Shown here: positions 8,222-16,859 of the stretch, in pieces | How the letters are laid out: each line of letters starts with the position of its first letter | Position numbering within the stretch: position 1 is the stretch's first letter | Assembly (NCBI GenBank): GCA_037444305.1 | Contig: JBBIMP010000032.1 | Span: 1-60,826 of the forward strand | DNA length: 60,826 bases | Direction of reading: 5' to 3' | From: JBBIMP01 sp037444305 | GTDB taxonomy: Bacteria > Acidobacteriota > UBA6911 | The notes under the pieces: model-generated | The model's input: the letters and a program-made list of their open reading frames with translations, nothing else | Database searches by the model: none | Told to the model about the DNA's origin: nothing | Program-made: the position numbers and the translations under genes

Positions 8222-10132
8222 TCAGGGCTTGAAGGACTCCAGCGCTTTCAGCTCGGCCTCCGCGTCGGCCTCCTTTGATGGATCCACCCGGCGGGCTGCC
8301 TCGATTGCCTGTCGCGCCCGGTCGAACAGTCCCTTCGAGGCGTAGGCCCGTCCCATGATCAAGTACGCCTCGCCGTGCCCGGGATAAATGTCCAGTGCCC
8401 GCTGTGCCATCAGGAGCGCATCGTCGTACCGGCCCTGCAGAAGGCGAATATAAGCCATGTTGCTGTAGCTCACCTCGCTGCGGGGATTCAGCTCCAGCGC
8501 CTTTCGGTTGTACTCCATCGATCTTTCGAGATCGTTCATCATCAGATATACGGCAGCAAGATTCCCGATGACTTCGAAGGATCCTGGAGCCCGCTGCAGG
8601 GCGCGGGTGTAGTGATCCCTTGCCTCCTCATACCTGTTCTGCTGCAGGCGGATCGATCCCAGTCCGCTCTCAATCGTGACGAGATTGCGCCGGTTGCGAA
8701 CGAAATCGGTTTCCCACAATTCGAGGGCGCGCCGATAACAGCGTTCCGCTTCATCCAACTCCCGGCGGTTGTGATGGTACCGGCCCAGCATGGTCCAGAT
8801 CTGAATCGCATCCGGGGAGCGCTGAATGGTTTGCCGGTAGAACGTCAATTCGTCGCGCCAAATCGGCGTTGCGCGCAGCAGCTGGAATCCCCACAGCAGG
8901 AGGATTGGAACCATAAGGACCATGCCGGCTAAAGTTCCGGACAGGGGGATTCTCCGCCCCCAACACTCCCAGACCGAGCGCGCTGCCACGGGGAGGATCA
9001 GAGCGGCCCCCAAAGAAGGTATGTACAGATAGCGGTCGGCAAATACGTTTTCCCCCAGTCCGGTGATGTTGAGGACGGGGAGCAGCGTCAGGAGTATGAA
9101 CCCCAAGAGGAACAGACCGGAAGAGTTGTGCCGGAACAGCCATGCAGCCGCGCCGGCGAGAGCCAGGACGGCCACACCTGCAAGGAATTCCGATGCCAGC
9201 GGGCCGGCGGCGGGACGGAAGACGTGAAAAGGATTGATGTCATGCGGAACGAAGAGCTTGAGCACATACTCCCCAAGTACGGCAACCGTGCTCCACAAGC
9301 GGGCAGGCAGCTCGATCCGAAAGCTCTCCTCTCCATGCATGAAATACGAGAGCGCGTGCACCCGCATCAGCGCATACAGGCCGAATACTCCCGCCAGCAT
9401 CAAGTAGCGCGACACACGCAATTTCCCAAGGAGAAGCCGGTCGGCCAGCAGAGCCACGAGCGGGAAGGTAAAGGCCATCTCCTTGGAAAACAGCGCCAGA
9501 AGAAAGCAGGCCAGGGACAGGCCAACGAGAAGGCGGCCCCGTCCCTGTTCCTGGTCCCGGAGATAGAAATAAAGCGCGGCAAAGTAAAAAACCGCGCAGC
9601 TGGGATCCGTCACGGCAGCGATCCAGGCCACGGATTCGGCATGCATGGGATGGAGGGCAAAGAGCAGGCCTCCCGCCAAGGCGACCCCTCGATTCCCCGT
9701 CAGCCTCAAGCCAATCAGCCCGACCAGCATCGTGGACAGCGCATGCAGGAGTATGCTGACGCCGTGGTAAGCATGGGGCTCGTTGCCGGAAGCCTGGTAC
9801 CCGAGATGGTGGAAAAACATGTGAAGCGGCCGGTAGTAGTTGGAGCTCGTCTCCATGAAGGCCCAGACATCCTTCGTGAAGAAATCGCCCAGGTGCTCCC
9901 AGCTTCGTATCCACGGATTCCTGAGAATCTGAAGCTGATCGTCGTACAGGAACTCGTAGGGCAGGACGTGCAGAAAGGGCGCAATCCCGGCAAGAATCAG
10001 CACCCATGGCAGCCATCCAGCGGCAGGATGAGCAACGGCTGCGGACCCCTTCCGGATCCCCGCCTTTTTCTTTCCGGCAGGCACGGCTTTCCTTTCGGAT
10101 GTTGTCTTTCCCTTTGAGGGCCGACGAGCCAT
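8222..10132 (-). CDS. Membrane glycosyltransferase-like protein with C-terminal TPR repeats
   Basis: A 636-residue protein in three parts: a Lys/Arg-rich cytoplasmic N-terminus (1-40), about ten transmembrane helices (about 40-430), then tetratricopeptide repeats (about 445-630: phrases such as RYEEARDHYTRAL, SMEYNRKALELNP, YDDALLMAQRALDIYPG). The early periplasmic loop has an acidic YDDQLQ motif like that of GT-C O-mannosyltransferases, so it resembles the TMTC/PMT-TPR type. Expected role: transfer of a sugar from a polyprenyl carrier to protein or polymer, with TPRs binding the partner. It is followed by a second GT-C gene on the same strand 138 bases upstream. The substrate cannot be read from sequence. 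Confidence 0.75.
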   Translation of the reverse strand: MARRPSKGKTTSERKAVPAGKKKAGIRKGSAAVAHPAAGWLPWVLILAGIAPFLHVLPYEFLYDDQLQILRNPWIRSWEHLGDFFTKDVWAFMETSSNYYRPLHMFFHHLGYQASGNEPHAYHGVSILLHALSTMLVGLIGLRLTGNRGVALAGGLLFALHPMHAESVAWIAAVTDPSCAVFYFAALYFYLRDQEQGRGRLLVGLSLACFLLALFSKEMAFTFPLVALLADRLLLGKLRVSRYLMLAGVFGLYALMRVHALSYFMHGEESFRIELPARLWSTVAVLGEYVLKLFVPHDINPFHVFRPAAGPLASEFLAGVAVLALAGAAAWLFRHNSSGLFLLGFILLTLLPVLNITGLGENVFADRYLYIPSLGAALILPVAARSVWECWGRRIPLSGTLAGMVLMVPILLLWGFQLLRATPIWRDELTFYRQTIQRSPDAIQIWTMLGRYHHNRRELDEAERCYRRALELWETDFVRNRRNLVTIESGLGSIRLQQNRYEEARDHYTRALQRAPGSFEVIGNLAAVYLMMNDLERSMEYNRKALELNPRSEVSYSNMAYIRLLQGRYDDALLMAQRALDIYPGHGEAYLIMGRAYASKGLFDRARQAIEAARRVDPSKEADAEAELKALESFKP

Positions 10133-10270
10133 CTTCTTACGCGGACCTTCCCTGCGGGCTACCGAAGCCCCTTCATTTCCATGGACGCCACAGTGTATGC
10201 GAAATCACCGCCGCAGGAAATGGCGCACATCGATCCCGCTTCAGGCGGGTCGTGGCGTGGCCCTGGCAGG

Positions 10271-12031
10271 CTACCTGTCCGGCAGCGCCTCCCCGACAGT
10301 GCTGAAGACAGCCAGGAGAGGATCCTCGAACACGCGCCTGTAAGCCCCCTCGCCCGACCGCAGGAATCTCTCTATGGGGTGATTCTCCAATTGCTCGAGG
10401 GAAACTGTCGGAAACAAAATCGGAAGGCTCGCCCGGCTGGCATGCCAGAAGCAGAAGATGAGCGGCGGGGCCGTTTCGCACGCCAGCTTTTCGAGCACCT
10501 CTCCGAACTGCTCGGGGGTTGTCTGTCCGGGAAGCAGGTACTCGAAGCGTGTGGGATTCGACGTACCCGTCAGGAAGTAATAAAGCGAGGCATACGGATA
10601 AATGAAAACCTCGGATCCCTGCGGTGCGCGCCTCTCGATCTCGTCGATCACGAATTTAAACTGCCGCGCCCGCTCGGGTGTCTGGTAAAGCGTGCCCCTG
10701 CGCGTGGGGATCGGCGCATCGCGGCGCAGTTCCCGGCTTACCTGGGAAACACCCTGTCCGATATAGATCAGGACAACGATTGCGAGCATCGCTGTGGCGG
10801 GAGCGGAACGCGGCTTCCGGCCCCGCACGGACTCGTACAGGAACGCGACGGCCGCAATCAACAGCAGGGGCGTGCCGAACAGGATATGGATATAGTCGAA
10901 GCGGTGCATTTCTGACAGCAACAGCGCCGCGCCCACAACCAGATAGACCGTTTGAAGAGGCACGGGCAAATGAATCCGTCTTCCTTGTCCATCCGCCTCC
11001 CGGTGAGCGCGAATGGCCCCGGCGGCGGCAAACGCAGGAACCAGCAGGCTCCAGCCCAGGGTGGACACGAGTTTTCCCATGGCTGTTGCCGAAATCTGCG
11101 CAGACGCCCCCCTCACCGCCTCCAGTATGTTGAACGGATTGTAGGGGAGCGGGTGGTAGTCGTAGGGCAGGTAGCTCTGCCAGAGGTAAAGGAAGGTCGC
11201 GTAGGCCATCTCCTCGCCGGCGCCTTTCCAGACAAGGTAACCGAGCGGGAGAACAACACCCGCTGCAATGGCGGCCATGTAGGCGCCGACCGCATGAAGC
11301 CGCCTGCCCCGCTCGCAGAAGAACAGAACCGCGGCCAAAGCGAGAGCAAGAAGCGCCCCCTTGTTCTGCATGACGAGGCAGCAGGCCGCGGTCGCCAATC
11401 CCGCAAGAATCAGCCACCGCCGCTCCCGGTTATCCAAGTAGCGAATCACCCAGAGGAGCGCTGCCAGCGCGAAAAACAGGCTGTACCAGTGATGGCTCAC
11501 CACCAGCCAGCGGCTGAAGGCGGCAATACAGTAGATCATGACGGCTGCCGAAGCAGCCCATGCCGGCATCATCTTCCGGCCGAGCAGGTAGAGCTGCAAA
11601 CCGATGGCGGCCAGAAAAAGCACAGCGGGGATGCGGGCGCTCTCCACAGACAAGCCGCCAACCTTGAACCAGAGGGCCTGGATGTAAAACACTCCAGGCG
11701 CCAGTTCGATGAAAAAGTCGCGGTAGGGAATCTGTCCGCGAAGAATCCTCTCCGCCGGGTGGAGGATCAGGCCCTCATCCCCCGGCGCATGAAGTGTAAA
11801 TGCGAACACCCACAGGTAGGAAACCAGCAGGAGGAAGAGAAGGATGGGCCACACCAGCACGGCGACCCGAGGAAAACCTGTCCTGCAAAACGACGCCCGC
11901 AATCCGACCCCCAGAAACGAACTGCGGGACAACCGCAGGAATAATTGAGACGGTCCTACTAACAGATCAGTTTCGTACCGACAGACGCGACAATATGACA
12001 GTTCCCTCCGCCAGTCAACGGAAACTAACAT
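10271..12031 (-). CDS. GT39/ArnT-like integral membrane glycosyltransferase
   Basis: A polytopic protein of up to 586 residues. After a first helix (LVWPILLFLLLVSYLWVF) comes the catalytic-loop region GDEGLILHPAERILRGQIPYRDFF, which matches the acidic loop of the GT39/ArnT/PMT (GT-C) family that uses polyprenyl-phosphate sugars. About ten further hydrophobic helices follow, then a C-terminal soluble domain (from about 430). The first ~45 residues before the first helix are not family-like, so the true start may be a GTG further in. It is likely co-transcribed with the TPR-type glycosyltransferase. The leader is very AT-rich (12031-12075), unlike its surroundings. Donor and acceptor are unknown. 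Confidence 0.75.
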   Translation of the reverse strand: MLVSVDWRRELSYCRVCRYETDLLVGPSQLFLRLSRSSFLGVGLRASFCRTGFPRVAVLVWPILLFLLLVSYLWVFAFTLHAPGDEGLILHPAERILRGQIPYRDFFIELAPGVFYIQALWFKVGGLSVESARIPAVLFLAAIGLQLYLLGRKMMPAWAASAAVMIYCIAAFSRWLVVSHHWYSLFFALAALLWVIRYLDNRERRWLILAGLATAACCLVMQNKGALLALALAAVLFFCERGRRLHAVGAYMAAIAAGVVLPLGYLVWKGAGEEMAYATFLYLWQSYLPYDYHPLPYNPFNILEAVRGASAQISATAMGKLVSTLGWSLLVPAFAAAGAIRAHREADGQGRRIHLPVPLQTVYLVVGAALLLSEMHRFDYIHILFGTPLLLIAAVAFLYESVRGRKPRSAPATAMLAIVVLIYIGQGVSQVSRELRRDAPIPTRRGTLYQTPERARQFKFVIDEIERRAPQGSEVFIYPYASLYYFLTGTSNPTRFEYLLPGQTTPEQFGEVLEKLACETAPPLIFCFWHASRASLPILFPTVSLEQLENHPIERFLRSGEGAYRRVFEDPLLAVFSTVGEALPDR

Positions 12032-12205
12032 TTTAAGATTCTTATAATATAAGTATTATCTTATACTTACAGATGTTTCGGAAGATGCTTCCTGTTGGCA
12101 GGCAGCGGTTGTGTGCGGTCGGAATTCCGAGCCTCCCTGTGCTCTGCGACTCGCGCATCCGGCATCCGTCGACAGACACGGGGCTGCGGGCCCGAGGTGC
12201 AAGCG

Positions 12206-12237
12206 AAAAAAGCCCCGGGCCGTTTCCAGCCCGGGGC
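12206..12237 (-). terminator. Rho-independent terminator of TonB receptor copy 1
   Basis: On the minus strand a perfect 9-bp stem (GCCCCGGGC/GCCCGGGGC) with an 8-nt loop is followed by TTTTTT. It lies about 30 bases after the stop codon at 12269, the textbook arrangement for an intrinsic terminator. Confidence 0.9.
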
Positions 12238-12264
12238 CTGTCCGATCGATCTCCGATCCGAACT

Positions 12265-15200
12265 TTGATTAGAAGCTGATCCTGGCCTCCACCACCACGA
12301 TCCGGTTGCCGCCGGCCGAGGTGATGTTCCCGAACCCGGTCGAGTTGATGTCCGTGTTCGGGTTGCCCCACTGCGGCGTGTTGGTCAGGTTCAACGCCGT
12401 CGCCCGGAACTCCAGATGCTTGTTCTCGAACAGCGAAATCCGCTTGATCAGGTTCACGTCCAGGCGGAAACTCCCCGGACCGGTTATATACCTGTGTCCC
12501 AGGTTGCCATTCGTCCCCGGCTTCGGGTTCTGCAAAAGGATCTTCCCGCTGGCATCGGCAATCGCCTTCATAGTGCTCATCCCCTGGATCCCGCGCAGCG
12601 TCGTGATGTTCTGGATGTAGGGATCCGCAACCAACTGCAGCCCGTCGAAGTACTTCACGCCCGTGCCCGTCACCAGCACCTTCCCCATGCTCTTCGGGAA
12701 GTTCCCCACCAGGTCCGGCGTGTTGTCGCCGAAGGTGTTGAACGTCGCCGCACCCGAGGTGAGCGACAGCGGCGAGCCCGAGAACAGGTTGAAGATCGCC
12801 CCCACCGTCCACCGCTCCACCAGCCGCGATATCACCGGGTTGGTCGAGTTCAGGAACCGCTTCCCCGGCCCCAGCGGCAGCTCGTACGTCCCGTTGTTGC
12901 GGAACACGTGCTCCACGCTGAATGCCAGAACCCGTTTGTCGAAGCTGCGGTTTCTCAGGGTGCGGTAGCTGTCGAGCATCTCCTGCCCTTCGCCTTCCTC
13001 CTCCCCCAGCGCCTTGCTCCAGGTGTAGTTCCCCTGGAACTGCAAACCGCCCGAGAAGCGCCGGCTCACCTCCACCTGCAGCGAGTGGTAGGTCGAGTTG
13101 GCGAAGTTCCCCGTCAGGTTCGCCGACGTGAACTGCGGATTGGCGAAAACATAATTGTCCGGCAGCTTCGCCCGCGTCAGGTTTCCGCCCACCTGGCTCG
13201 GACTGGTGTACGTCGTCGTCGTCGCCAGCCAGTTGGCGAACGTCGCCACGTGGTTGCCGTGCAGGTACCCCTGCGTCGTCGAGTTGAAGCGGATCACATC
13301 CGAGCCCGTGATCGTCGTCCCGTTCACGACCCCCAGGCCCGACACGTTCACCCCCATGAAGATCTGGTTCAGCAGCGCCGAGTTCCCCCCGGCCTGCGTG
13401 AGCATGAACGCATCCAGAAGCCCGTTCTCGAAGATGTTCCGCTCGTTGATGTTCGTCCCGCGCCACATCCGCGTCCCCTTGCTCCCCACGTAACGCACCT
13501 CCAGGGAGAAGTTCTGCGGCAGCTCGCGCTGGATCGACAGGTTCCAGTTCTGATGGTACGGATTGCGCAGGTTCGAGTCGAACGCCCGCACCGTCTGCGT
13601 CCGGTCTGTCAGCGGCACCGTCTCCAGCGGCTTGCCCAGCGGCACAAGCGGCAGCACGGCGTTCTGCAGGTTCAAAAGCGAACTCGTCGTGAAGTTGCGC
13701 ACCGTCCGCAGCCCCGGCTGATCGCCGGCCACCACATCCACGATCCGCAGCGAGCCGCGCTCGTAGCCCCAGCTGTAGCCGGCGCGCAGGACCGTCTTGT
13801 TCTCACCGAAGTACGGGATCGACCAGCTGAAGCCCACCGCCGGCGCGAAGTTGTTCCGGTCGGGGTTGTACAGCCGCTTGCCCGGATTCGGCGAGTTCTT
13901 CCCCACCAGCTCCAGGTTCGTCAGCGAGCCCTTGGCCAGCCCGGGCTGGAACAGGTCGGCGAAACCGGTCCCCGTGACCCCGAACAATCCGGCCGATCCG
14001 CCCACGATGCCCACGGCCTTGCCGTTGGCGTCCACAGGCGGCGTGTAGAACTCGTACCGCACCCCAAGATTCAGCGTCAACCTGGGCGTCACACGCCAGG
14101 TGTCCTTGAAGAAACCGGCAAACTCCCGCTGCTGCCAGGTCCGCCGCTTCCCTTCGCCCGCCAGGAACTCGGGGCTGGCCCCCCCCGGCGAGTTGAACGC
14201 CTGCGAAAGCTGCGACAGAGTCCCGGTAAGGTCGTTCAAGATGGCCTGGGCGTTGCTCGAGTTCCCGCCGATGCCGGTGATGGTGCTGATGTTGGCCACG
14301 CTCACGCCGCCGGTGCCGAGGAAGGCCCGCGGCATCACCGTGAACGAGTTGAACCCGTTCGTGCTCACGAAGCGGATCTCCGCTCCGCCCACGAAGTTGT
14401 GCTTCCCCTTCATCCAGGTGATGTTATTGGAGAACTGGTATGAAGGCGAGATCCGTCCTTGCGGATCGTTCGAAAGATCCAGCGGATCGGTGATTACACC
14501 GAAGTCCACCATGTAGGGCTGGTTTCCGATCTTGGGCTGAAGGTCGGTCCCGGCCAGTTCCCAGGGCGCATTGAAGCGAAGCAGCGGCCGCAGGATCCCC
14601 ACCCGGAACTCGTTCAGCAGCGTCGGCCGCAGCGTAGACGTGAATGCCATCGCGTAAAAATGGTCGCGCTGCATGTTGTCCCCGCCCGGAGAGTCCGGGA
14701 ACGGCTGCGCCATGAACGCGTTCATGGAAGAACCGCGCTCGTGAGTGTAGCTGAAATTCAACCGGTGATTCTGGTTGAAGTGATGGTCGAACTTCATGCT
14801 CAGGTTGTCCCAGTCGCTCGTCGCCGTCCGCGTCCAGGTGTAGCCGGCCGTGTTCAGCCCGTTCCCTGTGCGGAAGTTGTTCGGCAGCGGCGTCAAGGCC
14901 AGCAGCTTCTTGATCACTCCCGTCGGGTCCGCCGCCATCCGGTTCGGATCGCGACCGAATAGACTCACCTCCTGCAGGTCCCCCGTCGCCGTCGCCGGCC
15001 TCACCGGGTTCCCCTGCAGATCCACCGTCGGCACCGCCGCGATCGCGTTGGCGTTCAGCACCCCGGGGAAAAACCGGAAAATGCCTTCACGCGCCTTCGC
15101 CGTAAGAACCGTCGAGGTAACGGAACCTTTGCTGCGCTCCCTCTGCCCGTCGTAGGTCACGTGAAAGAAGGTCTTGTTCTTGATGATCGGGCCGCCCAGG

Positions 15201-16065
15201 CGGCCGCCGAACTGGTTGCGGATCAGACGGCTCCGCGGCGAGATCTCCTTGCCGTCGGCATCGCGCCCCCGCTGGTTGTTGAACCACGTGTTGGCGTTCA
15301 GCACCGTGTTGCGGTGCAGGTTCCACGCCGCCCCGTGAAACTCGTTGTTCCCCGACCGCGTGATCATCTGGATCTGACCCGAACCGCGGCCGTATTCCGC
15401 ATCCGCCGGCGAGGTCACCACCCGGAACTCCTCGATCAGGTCCGTGCTCGTGTAGATCGTCGAGGCGATCCCGGAGTTGATCCGCTGGTCCTGCACGTTC
15501 ACGCCGTCGCGGCTGATGTTCAGCGTCCCGATGCGCGCCGCGCCGAAGTAGTCCCCCTGCGTCCCCGCCTGCAGCGTCGTCAGGCCGAGCACGTTGTGCG
15601 TCCCCAGCGGCAGGTCCTTCACCATCTGGTTGGTCACCATCCCGCCGATCGAGGTGTTCAGCAGGCCGATCTGCGTCTCCAGACCCGCCGTCACCTCCAC
15701 CGTCTCGGACTGCTGTCCCAGTTCCAGCTGCAGATTCAGGCTCATCCGGTCCATGACGTCGAGCTTGACCTCGTTGTAGACCAGGGTCTTGAATCCCGGC
15801 ATCTCGGCCGTGATCTTGTATGTTCCCGGCTGCAGGCTCGGGAATCGATAGATGCCGGCTTCGTTCGAGATCGTGTCGTACGTAATGCCGGTATTGATGT
15901 TCTGCACTGTCACGTTCGCGCCCGGGATGACCGCTCCCGTCGGGTCCTGAACCGTCCCGCCAAGGCTGGCGTTCGTCCCCTGCGCAAGCGCGTCACCGCC
16001 CGCCAGCAGCAGGCAGCAAAGCATGGTTATTTGAAGAACACGTTTCAAACTCGCACCCCCTGAAA
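12265..16065 (-). repeat. 3.8-kb direct repeat, copy A (whole TonB receptor gene)
   Basis: This 3,801-bp block recurs at 16860-20660, offset by 4,595 bp. No difference was seen on reading, and the translations in several frames are the same in both blocks. The match stops abruptly one base outside each end. The repeat covers the gene plus 17 bases of leader. Confidence 0.9.
12269..16048 (-). CDS. Oar-like TonB-dependent receptor with carboxypeptidase-regulatory domain, copy 1
   Basis: A 1,259-residue outer-membrane receptor. In order: a signal peptide (ITMLCCLLLAGGDALAQ), a CarboxypepD-regulatory-like beta-sandwich (about 25-110, SLGGTVQDPTGAVIPGANV), a plug domain (about 115-300), a 22-strand-type barrel, and a terminal Phe (VEARISF). 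It should import large ligands using TonB-ExbBD energy, though no TonB box was identified. The start is placed at a TTG (16048) behind a GGGGG site, because similarity between the two copies ends just upstream; an ATG at 16024 is the alternative. The protein is the same as that of copy 2. Leader and promoter differ between copies, so the two could be expressed under different conditions. Confidence 0.92.
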   Translation of the reverse strand: MKRVLQITMLCCLLLAGGDALAQGTNASLGGTVQDPTGAVIPGANVTVQNINTGITYDTISNEAGIYRFPSLQPGTYKITAEMPGFKTLVYNEVKLDVMDRMSLNLQLELGQQSETVEVTAGLETQIGLLNTSIGGMVTNQMVKDLPLGTHNVLGLTTLQAGTQGDYFGAARIGTLNISRDGVNVQDQRINSGIASTIYTSTDLIEEFRVVTSPADAEYGRGSGQIQMITRSGNNEFHGAAWNLHRNTVLNANTWFNNQRGRDADGKEISPRSRLIRNQFGGRLGGPIIKNKTFFHVTYDGQRERSKGSVTSTVLTAKAREGIFRFFPGVLNANAIAAVPTVDLQGNPVRPATATGDLQEVSLFGRDPNRMAADPTGVIKKLLALTPLPNNFRTGNGLNTAGYTWTRTATSDWDNLSMKFDHHFNQNHRLNFSYTHERGSSMNAFMAQPFPDSPGGDNMQRDHFYAMAFTSTLRPTLLNEFRVGILRPLLRFNAPWELAGTDLQPKIGNQPYMVDFGVITDPLDLSNDPQGRISPSYQFSNNITWMKGKHNFVGGAEIRFVSTNGFNSFTVMPRAFLGTGGVSVANISTITGIGGNSSNAQAILNDLTGTLSQLSQAFNSPGGASPEFLAGEGKRRTWQQREFAGFFKDTWRVTPRLTLNLGVRYEFYTPPVDANGKAVGIVGGSAGLFGVTGTGFADLFQPGLAKGSLTNLELVGKNSPNPGKRLYNPDRNNFAPAVGFSWSIPYFGENKTVLRAGYSWGYERGSLRIVDVVAGDQPGLRTVRNFTTSSLLNLQNAVLPLVPLGKPLETVPLTDRTQTVRAFDSNLRNPYHQNWNLSIQRELPQNFSLEVRYVGSKGTRMWRGTNINERNIFENGLLDAFMLTQAGGNSALLNQIFMGVNVSGLGVVNGTTITGSDVIRFNSTTQGYLHGNHVATFANWLATTTTYTSPSQVGGNLTRAKLPDNYVFANPQFTSANLTGNFANSTYHSLQVEVSRRFSGGLQFQGNYTWSKALGEEEGEGQEMLDSYRTLRNRSFDKRVLAFSVEHVFRNNGTYELPLGPGKRFLNSTNPVISRLVERWTVGAIFNLFSGSPLSLTSGAATFNTFGDNTPDLVGNFPKSMGKVLVTGTGVKYFDGLQLVADPYIQNITTLRGIQGMSTMKAIADASGKILLQNPKPGTNGNLGHRYITGPGSFRLDVNLIKRISLFENKHLEFRATALNLTNTPQWGNPNTDINSTGFGNITSAGGNRIVVVEARISF

Positions 16066-16276
16066 ATGTTTGTTTAGAATTGATATTTGCTCGAAAACAG
16101 GCTCCCTGATTCCAAGCTCCGCCGGATGTTCTCAAGCAAAACCCGGGCGCCGCGATCCTTGTGCAGAACTCACCCACAATCGCCCCTTCGGCCTGCCGAG
16201 CCTGCCTCCGCATCGATGAAACCGCAGCCCTCACCTGAGGTCCAGGGCAGGCGTAGCCTTGGTTTCATAACAAGCC

Positions 16277-16305
16277 AGCATAAGGACGGCGTTTTGGGAG
16301 GTCAA
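16277..16305 (-). promoter_or_regulatory. Sigma70-type promoter for TonB receptor copy 1
   Basis: On the minus strand a TTGACC -35 box (16300-16305) and a TATGCT -10 box (16277-16282) are separated by exactly 17 bp, about 230 bases before the start codon. The same -35 and spacing occur before copy 2, although the leaders are otherwise unrelated. Confidence 0.6.
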
Positions 16306-16800
16306 CAAGCACATTGTCTAATTAGAGTATTTAATTTTAGTGTTTTCTTATATTTACAGCTACCGGTGCGCCGATACCTTGGCATGCCGGGCGGGCGATG
16401 CGCACGGGCAAGCGTATATTTTTGCTAACGAATTGTTTGGTAAAGCCTTTCGGGAGTTTGACACAAAGATCAGATGGAGGTTTCGCGGAGCGGAAAACCG
16501 CAAGTGAGGCGGGAATTGTTCTGTTTTCTTTGTAGTTACTAACCCGGTTTTTGCGCCAGAAAGGAAAGGACCGGTTCGAATTCATTGATTCGATTTCCGC
16601 GCAGGCCCTATGCGGGGCTCGGGAGCATACTGTCGGCAGGCTCCATCGGAGCCGGACAGCGAGAGCGAGCGTCACCCAGGCGCTCAACCGATACTGTCGG
16701 ATTCGGGCTGTGCAAAAGGCGAGCGGCAGCAATGCCCATCTGACGGCAGGCGGTTCGGCCTTGCAAGGAGGCCTGCTCGGGGGCGATAACATTCCCCAAT
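16306..16800. other. Spacer between the two receptor genes, no gene recognised
   Basis: About 500 bases without a supported coding region. AT-rich at 16315-16365, GC-rich later. The decamer ATACTGTCGG occurs twice (about 16626 and 16691). Short frames here show no family features. Confidence 0.6.
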
Positions 16801-16833
16801 AAAACGGCCCCGGACCGTTTCCAGCCCGGGGCC
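16801..16833 (-). terminator. Terminator of TonB receptor copy 2
   Basis: Homologous to the terminator of copy 1 but diverged: the stem GGCCCCGG/CCGGGGCC is kept, one pair has changed, and the T-tract is shorter (GTTTTATT on the minus strand). It lies about 30 bases after the stop at 16864. Confidence 0.75.
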
Positions 16834-16859
16834 TGTCCGATCGTTCTCCGATTCGAACC

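Noticed and set aside
12416..14443. 675-codon frame antisense to TonB copy 1 (same at 17011-19038)
   Set aside because: Arg/His/Val-rich composition and exact antisense position show it is a GC-driven shadow of the receptor gene; no family features.
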